Positions 15,744 to 22,296 of a DNA stretch of 32,114 nt are shown in pieces. Origin of the DNA: a virus; the IMG/VR virus record IMGVR_UViG_3300023179_000331, positions 1-32,114 of that record; one strand, written 5' to 3'. Below the pieces are notes generated by a model. It saw nothing but the letters and a program-made list of their open reading frames with translations, ran no database searches and was not told the origin of the DNA. A program made the translations under genes and the position numbers. Numbering within the stretch: position 1 is the first letter of the stretch; each line of letters begins with the position of its first letter.

Positions 15744-18046
15744 TGCATCATTCCCGGTAATTGCGGCGGGACAGGCTCAACGCCCATCGCCCTGCCATCT
15801 GGGCCGCGCACGATCCGCTTGGGCGCACTGGCAGCCTGAAGGACATCATGGAGCTTCTGCATAGACTCGCCGTGCATGTTGGCCATGTTGTTGTGGGCTT
15901 CGGTCATCTGGTCCATCGCCATGCGGACGTTATCGCCAAGTTCCTTGGTGATAGTCTCAGACGCCGCCTGCTGTGCCTCAATCATGGGTAGGTCCATGCC
16001 GGGGTTGGCGGCGATGCGGGCAACCATGATCTTGGTGGCCGCGTCCAATTCGGACTTCCAACGGTCAAACTGCTCCTTGGCCGCAAGCTCCTGCATCTTA
16101 AGCTGGGCTTCATGCTGTTGGCGCTGCCCTTCAAGCTGAGATTCCATCTGCAGCTTCATCTGCTCGATCTGCATATCAGCCTGGGCGCGAGCCTGCTGGG
16201 ACTGGGTATCGGCCTGAACCTTCATTTGCGTGGCTTGCTGGTCAGCCTGTAGCTTCTTGTCTTCCGCGCTGGGCTGCGGGTTCTGAGCTTTCTTGGCATT
16301 GGCTTCAATCATGTTCTGCAACGCGGCATCAATGGCACCTTCCATAACAGCGCCCTGTTTAAATCCGCCGAGGCCAAACTTCATCATGTCCATCAACATT
16401 GGCACCATCTCAGGCGATGCCTGACCGGCTGGCACAGCTTCACGCAGGAAGTTGCTGAACGCATTCATAAATTCCATGCGGTCTTGCTTGTTCTGGTTTT
16501 CGTCAAGCTGTACCAGACTGTCGGCGGCGACCTGAATGCGGAACGAACGTAAGGGACTATCCTTCATCAGTTGCAAGGCTTGCGGGATCATCTGCTGATC
16601 TGCAAGCGACATTTGTTCAGCCGCAGCTAGATGAAGGATAGTTTCAGGTTGGAACTTGGTGCAGATAATCTGCGCTTTTAGCCTTAGTAGTTCGCTGGCA
16701 AATAGCGCAACGCTCTCCTGCATAGCTCGCAGCCGCAATCCTGCATATTGTCCCTTAAGCTGCTGGGCCGTCGCCGACTCAGAAGCCGCACCAGCGCCGC
16801 GCAGAATGTCTGAAATACCTGTGATTTCATAAATCTGCCCTTTGATGTTGGCCTGTGCCTGGTAACAGTTGATGAGCGCGGAGGCCAACGTCTCGATGGG
16901 CAGAAGGTCGATAGAACCCTTCAGGCCACCTTTCTCGCTGAAGGCCATCCATTTATCGACAGGGATCAACGTATTGTTGTCCCCTTCCGTCAACAAACGC
17001 TGCAGTGCTGGCTGAGAAGCATCATACACACCACGGACGCGCAGGGATTTGACCAGACCGTCAATGCGGTCAGTCAGGATGTCTAGTTCGTTGGCTTGGT
17101 CCTGATACAGGATAAAGTCCGGCACTGGTATGAGGCTATCGCTGGTCGTCGTGGCGTACAGCGGCTTGGCGCACGGAAAGAAGCATTCCAGACCAAGCGG
17201 GTCGTCGCGCTCATCCAGAAGCTCCGCATAGTTCTCCATGAACCAATAAACCTTAGCGGTTTCCTTGTCCCACAGTTCGCAGACCTTAGCTTTGTCGTTT
17301 GTCTTTTCCTTCTGACCGTACTTGGTCAGACCGTCCGGGCTGCTGTTAAACGAAATCTTTTTGGCTAGCTTCTTGCCAAAGCGTTCCGTAAACGCATCCT
17401 TGGACATATAAACCCAGCGCCAGACCTGCGTTACTTCTTCCCAAGTACGAGCGCAAGAATGGCCGAAATCACGCCAGTGAACGTAATCGGTAGGGGCGCA
17501 CTCATAGTCAATTTCTTCAGGGGGGCCATCGTTTCCGGCGGTTTGATTGTGGATGTCGCCTTCGGCTTCTTTGGACTCGCCTTCTTCAATGTCTTCGGTG
17601 ATTTGGTAGCCATCTTCGGGTACGTCCTGCTGTTTGATATGCGGGTCATAGCGCACCCACGACACGCCGCGCCCGCCAAGGAAGCGGTCTTCCACCGCAT
17701 GACGCATGGCTGAACGGAAATCAGGATAATGCTCAATTTCGTAATCAAGCGCCCGTTCAATCAGCAAAGACGCAACGCGGCCAACGGGGTCATTATCACC
17801 AAAACGCCGCGATACGTCGGCCTTGGGCAGACGAGCATACACAGCAGGAACTAGTGTCTGGACATTGGACCAAAGGATGTTGAACCGCGCAGCCTCGTTC
17901 GCCATGCCGGTGCCAGTACCTTGGTCATCCCGGTAACGACGAATGATCTTTGTCGTCCGCGCTTCCCACTTCTTGTACTCGCCATTGTACGCATGGACGC
18001 TGCTCAAGAGCTTATTGACGGTAGAATCTACTTTTTCCAATGCCAT
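15740..18046 (-). CDS. Portal protein, podovirus (P22-like) type
   Basis: At 768 residues this is close to the P22 portal length (about 725). The N-terminus has ARTTKIIRRYRDDQGTGTG and RFNILWSNVQTLVPAVYARL, a well-known portal signature. LIERALDYEIEHYPDFRSAM and GRGVSWVRYDP follow. The crown and stem region contains ILYQDQANELDILTDRIDGL and ITGISDILRGAGAASESATA. The last ~200 residues are a Gln/Ala/Met coiled coil (barrel-like extension), ending in VPPQLPGMMQ. The portal forms the dodecameric DNA gate at the head vertex and binds the terminase. It lies downstream of the terminase genes and upstream of scaffold and capsid, the standard order. Confidence 0.92.
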   Translation of the reverse strand: MALEKVDSTVNKLLSSVHAYNGEYKKWEARTTKIIRRYRDDQGTGTGMANEAARFNILWSNVQTLVPAVYARLPKADVSRRFGDNDPVGRVASLLIERALDYEIEHYPDFRSAMRHAVEDRFLGGRGVSWVRYDPHIKQQDVPEDGYQITEDIEEGESKEAEGDIHNQTAGNDGPPEEIDYECAPTDYVHWRDFGHSCARTWEEVTQVWRWVYMSKDAFTERFGKKLAKKISFNSSPDGLTKYGQKEKTNDKAKVCELWDKETAKVYWFMENYAELLDERDDPLGLECFFPCAKPLYATTTSDSLIPVPDFILYQDQANELDILTDRIDGLVKSLRVRGVYDASQPALQRLLTEGDNNTLIPVDKWMAFSEKGGLKGSIDLLPIETLASALINCYQAQANIKGQIYEITGISDILRGAGAASESATAQQLKGQYAGLRLRAMQESVALFASELLRLKAQIICTKFQPETILHLAAAEQMSLADQQMIPQALQLMKDSPLRSFRIQVAADSLVQLDENQNKQDRMEFMNAFSNFLREAVPAGQASPEMVPMLMDMMKFGLGGFKQGAVMEGAIDAALQNMIEANAKKAQNPQPSAEDKKLQADQQATQMKVQADTQSQQARAQADMQIEQMKLQMESQLEGQRQQHEAQLKMQELAAKEQFDRWKSELDAATKIMVARIAANPGMDLPMIEAQQAASETITKELGDNVRMAMDQMTEAHNNMANMHGESMQKLHDVLQAASAPKRIVRGPDGRAMGVEPVPPQLPGMMQ

Positions 18047-18068
18047 CGTCTAATTCCTTAATGTCGTA

Positions 18069-18371
18069 TTAACGCGGCGGCATTCCGCCCGGAGGCATCA
18101 TGGGACGCGGAGCCATGCCGGGAGGCGGGCCGCCGGGACCGCCCATCGGAGGCGGGCCGCCCTGCGGCTGGGGCGTCATCACGCCCTGTATCTGCATTGG
18201 GATGCCGGGGGGGGGGCCGCCAGCGCCGGGTGGCGGACCGCCCTGCGGAGGCATACCGGGCGGGGGACCGCCCTGCGGGGCCATACCCGGAGGCGGGCCA
18301 CCGGCTCCGCCCGGCTGGGCCAACTGCATACGCTGCATGATCTGCGCTAGGCGCTGTGGGTCGATGGGCAT
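18069..18371 (-). CDS. Pro/Gly-rich low-complexity protein, 100 aa
   Basis: The product starts MPIDPQRLAQIMQRMQLAQP. It continues as GGPPPGM-type repeats (GGPPPGMAPQ, GGPPPGMPPQ, GGPPPGAGGPPPG), ending MMPPGGMPPR. An AAGGAAC ribosome binding site supports this ATG rather than one 114 bases upstream. The coding strand has a run of ten C residues (plus-strand 18207-18216) within one GGPPPG unit. It lies just ahead of the portal gene. The function is unknown; the composition suggests a disordered adaptor or scaffold-associated peptide. Confidence 0.6.
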   Translation of the reverse strand: MPIDPQRLAQIMQRMQLAQPGGAGGPPPGMAPQGGPPPGMPPQGGPPPGAGGPPPGIPMQIQGVMTPQPQGGPPPMGGPGGPPPGMAPRPMMPPGGMPPR

Positions 18372-18381
18372 GTGATGTTCC

Positions 18382-18669
18382 TTATTTGTTACGACTAGAA
18401 ATTGCTGCGGCCTTGGACTTGGCATCTGCCTTGCTGGACGCGCCCCAGGCCCGTAATGCCAGCGCCAAGCGGGTAGGCTTGCCATCCTTCTCCATCGGCC
18501 CCGGCATACCGCCCATACGGGCCAAGAATGACGCGCGGCGTGGATTGTCGCCAGCCTTGACCGGCGGCTTCAGCGTCCCGCCTGTCTGGGCATGATAAGA
18601 CGCGCGGCCCTTGGCGTTTAAACCGCCCGCCTTGTTCTTACCTTCGCTGCGCGTCCATGCTGCGGTCAT
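18382..18669 (-). CDS. DUF6321-like conserved phage protein, 95 aa
   Basis: The signature AWTRSEGKNKAGGLNAKGRA, then GGTLKPPV, NPRRASFLARMGGMPGPM and LALALRAW matches a small basic protein (the DUF6321 type, as I recall it) widespread in phages next to packaging genes. The high Lys/Arg content suggests contact with DNA or an acidic capsid protein. It overlaps the upstream gene as ATGA. The function is not established. Confidence 0.75.
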   Translation of the reverse strand: MTAAWTRSEGKNKAGGLNAKGRASYHAQTGGTLKPPVKAGDNPRRASFLARMGGMPGPMEKDGKPTRLALALRAWGASSKADAKSKAAAISSRNK

Positions 18670-18830
18670 TTGCTGTCCTTCTTAGCGCCCTTGGCAGTCT
18701 TGGCAGACTCCTTGAACGCGCTTGCAGTCGGCGCACCAGGATCGCCCGGCTTACGCATCTTCTCGCCCGACCCCGCCTTGATCCGCTCCTGCTTCGCAAG
18801 GATATTGGCGTATAGCCCAGCTTTACGCAC
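18666..18830 (-). CDS. Small basic phage protein (KAGLYANILAK type), 54 aa, GTG start
   Basis: The product begins with a GTG and reads KAGLYANILAKQERIKAGSG, then EKMRKPGDPGAPTASAFKES. This is a widely conserved phage mini-protein that usually accompanies the DUF6321-like protein, exactly as here. The GTG overlaps the end of the upstream gene and the stop overlaps the next ATG as ATGA. It is too short for most ORF cut-offs. It is strongly basic; the function is unknown, probably linked to the head or packaging region. Confidence 0.78.
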   Translation of the reverse strand: MRKAGLYANILAKQERIKAGSGEKMRKPGDPGAPTASAFKESAKTAKGAKKDSK

Positions 18831-19146
18831 TGAAGATGCCGACAGCCATGACTTCTACGCCAGCGCCAGTCGTGATCTTCCACGCGCCGTTGGCCGACAC
18901 GGCATTGAATTCAATGTTGTACACGCCGGGGATTACAGACGCGCTGGCCGGAAGGACAGTATGCGTGAGAATGCCCGTACCCGTGCCATCGACAATCACA
19001 ACATTGCCAGTCGCGCCAGTCGTGACCGTGCAAATCAAACGATGCAGGTAGTCGCCTACTGCGCCAGTCGTGCCAAGAACCTGCGCGGACTGGGATGCCG
19101 CCACATGCTCATAAAAATACCGATATGGGTTGTTTACGCCGCTCAT
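18823..19146 (-). CDS. Conserved phage protein downstream of terminase, 107 aa
   Basis: The product starts MSGVNNPYRYFYEHVAAS. It continues with beta-rich, Thr/Gly/Val segments (DYLHRLICTVTTGATGNVVI, then IPGVYNIEFNAVSANGAWKI) and ends in a hydrophobic VMAVGIFSA. It resembles a small beta-sandwich virion protein. The ATG overlaps the terminase large-subunit stop as ATGA. No function is known; a decoration or head-vertex role is possible. Confidence 0.6.
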   Translation of the reverse strand: MSGVNNPYRYFYEHVAASQSAQVLGTTGAVGDYLHRLICTVTTGATGNVVIVDGTGTGILTHTVLPASASVIPGVYNIEFNAVSANGAWKITTGAGVEVMAVGIFSA

Positions 19147-20480
19147 AGTCTAGCCCTTCTCTTTGTCTTCTGTGATGCCCACATATCATTCAATGTGGCC
19201 GTATTGGTCCTGCCCACAATTAGCGGGCGCTCGCTCGCCATGACCTTCGGGAGCGCTTCGCCCCGCCAAGCAACAGCCAGCATTCTAAATGCATCTGCCG
19301 GATGGCTGCACCAATTGTGTTTGGGAGCCGATCGGAACGCCTTCTTGTCTTCATCGTACTCGCGTTCATACTGGCGCAATGCCTCAATGCCTTCAGCGCA
19401 TTTGCGTTCGTCGAAATAGCACTTGGGCAGCGTCATACGCACAGCCTGAATGCCGTCTTGTACGCCCAGGTCAGGCACAACATTGATATTTGCTAGACCA
19501 AGGTGTTCAGCCAGTTGCTCAATGATTGACTTACCTTGAGCTGCCAGAGTCTTAGCTCGCGCATCATGCGGCAAGTAATGCTTGCCGTAATGGTAAGGCT
19601 TATTGACAACAACTTCAGCAATATCAGAAATACTAGCGCCGGAAACAGCGTAATAATCGATAACATGGATTTCATTGCGGGCCACCTGATACCACCAGAT
19701 TGCTGTGTCATCACGAAAGCCCAAGTCCCAAGCCGTGTAAGTTGGCAAGCTGGGATCATAGGCAACTTCTCTAATGCGGCCCTGATCCTGAGCCTCGCGC
19801 ATCTCGACACCATAGAACGCGCCTAGAATTGCAGCTTCAAAGCTGCATTCATATTCCTGCATGTACTGGTCGGGCGTGATCTGCGCCTTGACGGCTTCAA
19901 GTTCGTACCGGGGCAACAGACCGCTATCCGTAGCCGTCAGCCTGAGAAGAAACCAATCTTTAGGGTTTTTCTTGGCGTCTGAGTAAATGTCCCAGAATTG
20001 GTTCTTTCCTTTGGGCGTACCAGCAAAAACCGCCCAGCCCTGCTTGTCAGACAGCGTGGGACGAATGACATGGCCCCATACAGAAGGCCGAAAATCGCCA
20101 TATTCGTCCATAAAGATGCCGTCAAAGCCAAGACCACGCATGGCATCAGCGTTATCAGCGCCAAAGAGCCGAATACGTCCGCCAGTGACCAAATCAATTT
20201 GCAATTCGGCTTCATTGGACGCCTTGGTGATCGGTGCGCTAAACCGCTTGAGATAATCCCAAGCTACAGACTTAGCCTGACTGCGGAACGGCGCTATGTA
20301 CGCAAACTGCGGGCTGACCGACTTACAAGTGATCGCCGCCCGTATGATGTCGTTAATGGCTGCCACAGTCTTGCCCGCCCGGCGGTGCGCCACAAGGCAA
20401 GCCCACCGCTGGGTGCGGTCATGGAAGGGCATGAACGCAGAACGCGGTTCGTAGCCAATGCTGATTTCCTTAACCGCCAT
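19143..20480 (-). CDS. terL: Terminase large subunit
   Basis: This 445-residue packaging motor has an N-terminal ATPase and a C-terminal nuclease. It shows Walker A HRRAGKT (residues 32-38), Walker B GIFMDEY (about 121-127) and motif III AGTPKGKN (about 153-160). The RNase H-like nuclease starts at TAWDLGFRDDTAIW (catalytic Asp about 252), with HYLPHDARAKT and SHPADAFRMLAVAWR further on. The length is typical of podophage large terminases. The gene starts six bases after the small-subunit gene. It would cut and pump DNA into the prohead through the portal encoded downstream. Confidence 0.95.
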   Translation of the reverse strand: MAVKEISIGYEPRSAFMPFHDRTQRWACLVAHRRAGKTVAAINDIIRAAITCKSVSPQFAYIAPFRSQAKSVAWDYLKRFSAPITKASNEAELQIDLVTGGRIRLFGADNADAMRGLGFDGIFMDEYGDFRPSVWGHVIRPTLSDKQGWAVFAGTPKGKNQFWDIYSDAKKNPKDWFLLRLTATDSGLLPRYELEAVKAQITPDQYMQEYECSFEAAILGAFYGVEMREAQDQGRIREVAYDPSLPTYTAWDLGFRDDTAIWWYQVARNEIHVIDYYAVSGASISDIAEVVVNKPYHYGKHYLPHDARAKTLAAQGKSIIEQLAEHLGLANINVVPDLGVQDGIQAVRMTLPKCYFDERKCAEGIEALRQYEREYDEDKKAFRSAPKHNWCSHPADAFRMLAVAWRGEALPKVMASERPLIVGRTNTATLNDMWASQKTKRRARL

Positions 20481-20486
20481 CCGATT

Positions 20487-20789
20487 TTACTTTTTAGCGT
20501 CAAGCCACTTCACAACCAGTTCAACCGGGCCTTCGTCCTTGCCCGTCATCTCATGGCGGGCCAGCTTTGGCACATGGTACTCAATAAGGTCCGAGAAGCA
20601 CTTGATCGCAGCCAGAGGGCCGTCGCGGTCATGGACTTCATCCAGCCACTCCTGGAGCCTGTCAGCGTTACCATCAACAAAACGGGCAATCGCCTCACGG
20701 GCGTTCTGGGTCGATTTGTTCTTAACGCCCTTGCGACGGCCAGGGTTGCCTTTTTTGAACTGAGCGTGTTTGGGAGGAGGCGCGGCCAT
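20487..20789 (-). CDS. terS: Terminase small subunit
   Basis: This 100-residue basic protein begins MAAPPPKHAQFKKGNPGRRK, then GVKNKSTQNAREAIARF. The F-x-KGNPG-R-KG-x-NK pattern (DUF5681-like) is common in small terminases. A helix (DRLQEWLDEVHDRDGPLAAI) and a C-terminal EGPVELVVKWLD follow, the latter resembling the large-terminase contact region. It sits immediately ahead of the large subunit and overlaps the upstream mini-gene by one base (TAATG). The role is to recognise phage DNA and regulate the large subunit. The family call depends partly on position. Confidence 0.83.
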   Translation of the reverse strand: MAAPPPKHAQFKKGNPGRRKGVKNKSTQNAREAIARFVDGNADRLQEWLDEVHDRDGPLAAIKCFSDLIEYHVPKLARHEMTGKDEGPVELVVKWLDAKK

Positions 20790-20959
20790 TAGATGTCGTC
20801 CCTTTTCATGGTTTTCATAGCGCGGGCCAGCTTTGGACCTTTGTCCGCCTGGTTGAACTCTTTGGCGACTTTGACCGGAATGCCAGCTTTCTTGGCAATT
20901 TTCGGGTCATGTGCCGCCGCAGCCATGAATCGACGCTGTTTGTTCGATGTCGAAGGCAT
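20789..20959 (-). CDS. Small basic phage protein (KQRRFMAAAAHDP type), 56 aa
   Basis: The product begins MPSTSNKQRRFMAAAAHDP, continues IAKKAGIPVKVAKEFNQADK and ends MKRDDI. This is a very widespread phage mini-protein (S-x-KQ-x-RFM, HDP, AKEF-x-ADKG), often beside terminase or head genes. It is the first gene of the morphogenesis operon, about 30 bases downstream of the -10 element of the promoter. Its stop shares a base with the terminase small-subunit start (TAATG). The function is unknown; it may bind nucleic acid. Confidence 0.8.
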   Translation of the reverse strand: MPSTSNKQRRFMAAAAHDPKIAKKAGIPVKVAKEFNQADKGPKLARAMKTMKRDDI

Positions 20960-20989
20960 ATCGCACCAGATTTAGGTGAATCCAGCAAG

Positions 20990-21018
20990 AAAATACGCTT
21001 GATGCAGATTACAGTCAA
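20990..21018 (-). promoter_or_regulatory. Sigma70-type promoter for the morphogenesis operon
   Basis: Read on the minus strand: TTGACT (21018-21013), a 17-base spacer, then TATTTT (20995-20990). Five of six -35 bases and four to five of six -10 bases match the consensus, at ideal spacing. Transcription would begin near 20983, some 24 bases ahead of the first ATG. A GAATC site at 20978-20982 lies just past the expected start. Confidence 0.65.
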
Positions 21019-21160
21019 TATATGGGGGCGGACATGAGAAAAAGTCATAATATGGTAGGGTGAAAATATTTGTACGGGGGGTTGATAGCAATCGCGGACC
21101 CACCCCGTCGAAGAATTTTTTGAGAACCAATCTCAAATCCCATGCTACCGGGCACCATTC

Positions 21161-21178
21161 CAATGATATCAATGGGTT
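21161..21178 (+). promoter_or_regulatory. Operator-like 18-bp element, copy 1
   Basis: The sequence CAATGATATCAATGGGTT matches the copy at 21711 at 15 of 18 positions. Its GATATC core makes it close to palindromic. It lies upstream of the leftward promoter, in a place where a repressor or activator could act. Confidence 0.5.
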
Positions 21179-21188
21179 AGCATACCTA

Positions 21189-21203
21189 TGTTGCAATGCA
21201 ACA
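21189..21203. repeat. Perfect 15-bp odd palindrome TGTTGCA-A-TGCAACA
   Basis: Seven-base arms surround one central base. A related element with six-base arms, GCTGCA-T-TGCAGC, lies at 21673-21685. Both could be protein-binding half-site pairs. Confidence 0.55.
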
Positions 21204-21243
21204 CGATTTCCCATAATAGACGTTATACGCAGATCGTTGAAAT

Positions 21244-21261
21244 AACCCAATGAATACAATG
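21244..21261 (-). promoter_or_regulatory. Operator-like 18-bp element, copy 2 (reverse orientation)
   Basis: On the minus strand it reads CATTGTATTCATTGGGTT, matching the copy at 21711 at 16 of 18 positions. It shares the CATTGGGTT end seen in copy 3. Confidence 0.5.
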
Positions 21262-21422
21262 AACTGACCTATTCGGTCACGCCGTCAATTGAGGCAATTG
21301 CAACCGCAAGGTGCATTAACCCCGATCGGGGCGAGGCAATCGGGGCAGGGGTAACGCCAGCCGCCTGGGCTATGGGTATGCGGGCGGGGTAACGATTGCC
21401 GCTGGGCAAGGCTGCCAGCCCC

Positions 21423-21448
21423 GCAGAATAACAAGCTGGTTATTCTGC
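21423..21448. other. Hairpin with 10-bp perfect stem
   Basis: GCAGAATAAC pairs with GTTATTCTGC across a six-base AAGCTG loop. A competing pairing, CCAGC upstream with GCTGG spanning the loop, would exclude this stem. No U-rich tail follows, so it is not a standard terminator. It lies directly before the CCGGACAT repeat cluster. Confidence 0.6.
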
Positions 21449-21500
21449 TCCCTTCTCAGCCAGGACGAGACGGACATTTAGAACCGGACATCCGGACAAG

Positions 21501-21524
21501 ACACCGTACCTATAGGTACGGTGT
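21501..21524. repeat. Perfect 24-bp palindrome within the iteron cluster
   Basis: The left half ACACCGTACCTA is followed immediately by its exact reverse complement TAGGTACGGTGT, with no spacer. Symmetry extends outward with a small internal loop and one bulge: CCGGACA on the left (21492-21498) and TGTCCCGG on the right (21529-21536). It could be a dimer-binding operator or a cruciform/hairpin origin element. Confidence 0.85.
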
Positions 21525-21710
21525 GCGTGTCCCGGCTAGATGCGATGCCTTGTCCTACCGGACATCACGGTAGTATTTGGCGGTCAAAACCGGACATTTA
21601 GCCCGGTTTTAGGACATCCACGTATTTCCTTGCGAACCGTTATCAAATGTCCGGTTTTGGACCCAAATGACCGCTGCATTGCAGCATGGTTCGTAAAAAT
21701 AGGTGCAATC

Positions 21711-21728
21711 CATTGAAATCATTGGGTT
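21711..21728 (+). promoter_or_regulatory. Operator-like 18-bp element, copy 3
   Basis: CATTGAAATCATTGGGTT lies between the last two CCGGACAT repeats, upstream of the rightward early genes. It shares 15 of 18 bases with copy 1 and 16 of 18 with copy 2. Confidence 0.5.
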
Positions 21729-21846
21729 TTTAGGGGTTGGTTCCGGCAGAAAGTCATGATAATCGCAGATGTCCGGTCATTCGCCTCTTTCTGCTCTCTC
21801 CAGCCGCCAAAAATAATATCCCTCTGCCCCTTGCGCCTCCCGTAAT

Positions 21847-21863
21847 CATGAGTTTTACTCATG
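21847..21863 (+). other. Short hairpin/palindrome upstream of the first early gene
   Basis: CATGAGT and ACTCATG pair across a TTT loop (7 bp). It ends about 24 bases before the GAAAGGA ribosome binding site of the first rightward gene, so it could be an operator or an mRNA leader structure. Confidence 0.45.
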
Positions 21864-21900
21864 GCACACCGAATCAACGGTGCATCGAAAGGACCGCCAC

Positions 21901-22068
21901 ATGGTTTTCATGCTCGAATACGCCCAAAACTACAATCGCCGGTTTTCTGGCTGGGTCATTGCTGACACGTTCGCAACAGAGGCCCTTGCTCGCGATGCGG
22001 CGCAGCACATTCGCGGCGTGGAAGGCGATGACTGGCAAATTACGCCGATCAGCGAGGACGAACTCTAG
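21901..22068 (+). CDS. Small early-type protein, 55 aa
   Basis: This is the first gene of the rightward operon. It reads MVFMLEYAQNYNRRFSGWVI, with AARDAAQ-like helical and acidic C-terminal parts (DDWQITPISEDEL). I chose this ATG because GAAAGGA lies seven bases upstream; the in-frame upstream ATG has no such site. Small acidic proteins at the start of early operons are often host-takeover factors, but no function can be assigned here. Confidence 0.6.
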   Translation: MVFMLEYAQNYNRRFSGWVIADTFATEALARDAAQHIRGVEGDDWQITPISEDEL

Positions 22069-22079
22069 CCACACCAGGC

Positions 22080-22095
22080 GGGGGCTTCGGCCCCC
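22080..22095 (+). other. GGGGGC-UUCG-GCCCCC hairpin between early genes
   Basis: Six GC pairs close a UUCG tetraloop in its most stable C(UUCG)G setting. It lies in the 51-base gap after the first early gene, ahead of the next ribosome binding site (GAAAGGA). No U-rich tail follows, so it is more likely a pause, mRNA-stability or partial-termination element than a strong terminator. Confidence 0.6.
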
Positions 22096-22119
22096 AGCCC
22101 CCCTGAAAGGACCGCAATT

Positions 22120-22296
22120 ATGCAAAATTTTCCCGACGATTTCCGCCTTGTTTGGTTGCCAGAATACGCTGGTTTGACCGGCGAATACGAACTGCAGTGG
22201 CTTAATCAGGATGGAGATTACGAAACTGTAAAGTTTTCCCATGACCCGGAAGCCCTTGTTGCGCTGGCGCTTGAATTACGGGGGCCGCTAACATGA
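22120..22296 (+). CDS. Small acidic early-type protein, 58 aa
   Basis: The product starts MQNFPDDFRLVWLPEYAGL and contains GEYELQWLNQDGDYETVKFS, ending ALALELRGPLT. It has the same GAAAGGACCGC leader as the first early gene (GAAAGGA about eight bases before the ATG). Its stop overlaps the next ATG as ATGA. It is acidic and compact with no known domain. Confidence 0.65.
   Translation: MQNFPDDFRLVWLPEYAGLTGEYELQWLNQDGDYETVKFSHDPEALVALALELRGPLT

Larger units (their letters stand above)
21470..21776. repeat. Iteron-like cluster of CCGGACAT motifs
   Basis: Exact CCGGACAT occurs at 21484-21491, 21558-21565 and 21590-21597, and its reverse complement ATGTCCGG at 21648-21655 and 21769-21776. Near copies occur at 21470 (ACGGACAT), 21492 (CCGGACAA) and 21610 (TAGGACAT), and an inverted TGTCCCGG at 21529. 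One pair forms a perfect 15-bp inverted repeat (CAAAACCGGACATTT, 21585-21599 against 21645-21659). Elements this dense are typical of initiator- or regulator-binding sites. The phage encodes a RepB/RepA-type primase-helicase elsewhere, so an origin is plausible. Confidence 0.7.
20960..21900. other. Large non-coding control region between divergent operons
   Basis: About 940 bases separate the leftward morphogenesis operon from the rightward early genes. No open frame here looks coding. The region is rich in symmetric and repeated elements: the leftward promoter, three 18-bp operator-like sites, CCGGACAT iteron-like repeats, a perfect 24-bp palindrome, a 10-bp stem hairpin, a CCCCGATCGGGG palindrome at 21320-21331 and smaller palindromes. 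Such density suggests a replication origin, a transcription switch, or both. GAATC (GANTC) sites lie at 20978 and 21871, near the two operon starts. Confidence 0.75.

Noticed and set aside
18638-18883. 81-residue Arg-rich minus-strand frame
   Set aside because: It is out of frame with the conserved 54-residue protein in the same place and has shadow-like composition.
21060-21245. 61-residue plus-strand open frame in the control region
   Set aside because: It runs through palindromes, has no good ribosome binding site and shows no recognisable protein features.
20972-21259. 95-residue minus-strand open frame across the leftward promoter
   Set aside because: It spans the promoter and an operator-like element, has no phage-like protein pattern and lacks coupling to neighbours.
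21755-21765. Possible rightward -10 element (TGATAAT) upstream of the early genes
   Set aside because: It has an extended -10 look, but no convincing -35 at the right spacing, so it was not called as a promoter.
20960-21900. Enrichment of GANTC sites as proof of methylation control
   Set aside because: Only two sites in about 940 bases is not above chance. The placement is noted as a hypothesis only.
21737-22177. 146-residue plus-strand open frame
   Set aside because: It overlaps a better supported early gene with a clear ribosome binding site in another frame and runs through the UUCG hairpin.
21874-22242. 122-residue minus-strand open frame opposite early genes
   Set aside because: It is antisense to two small genes with good ribosome binding sites and looks like a shadow frame.
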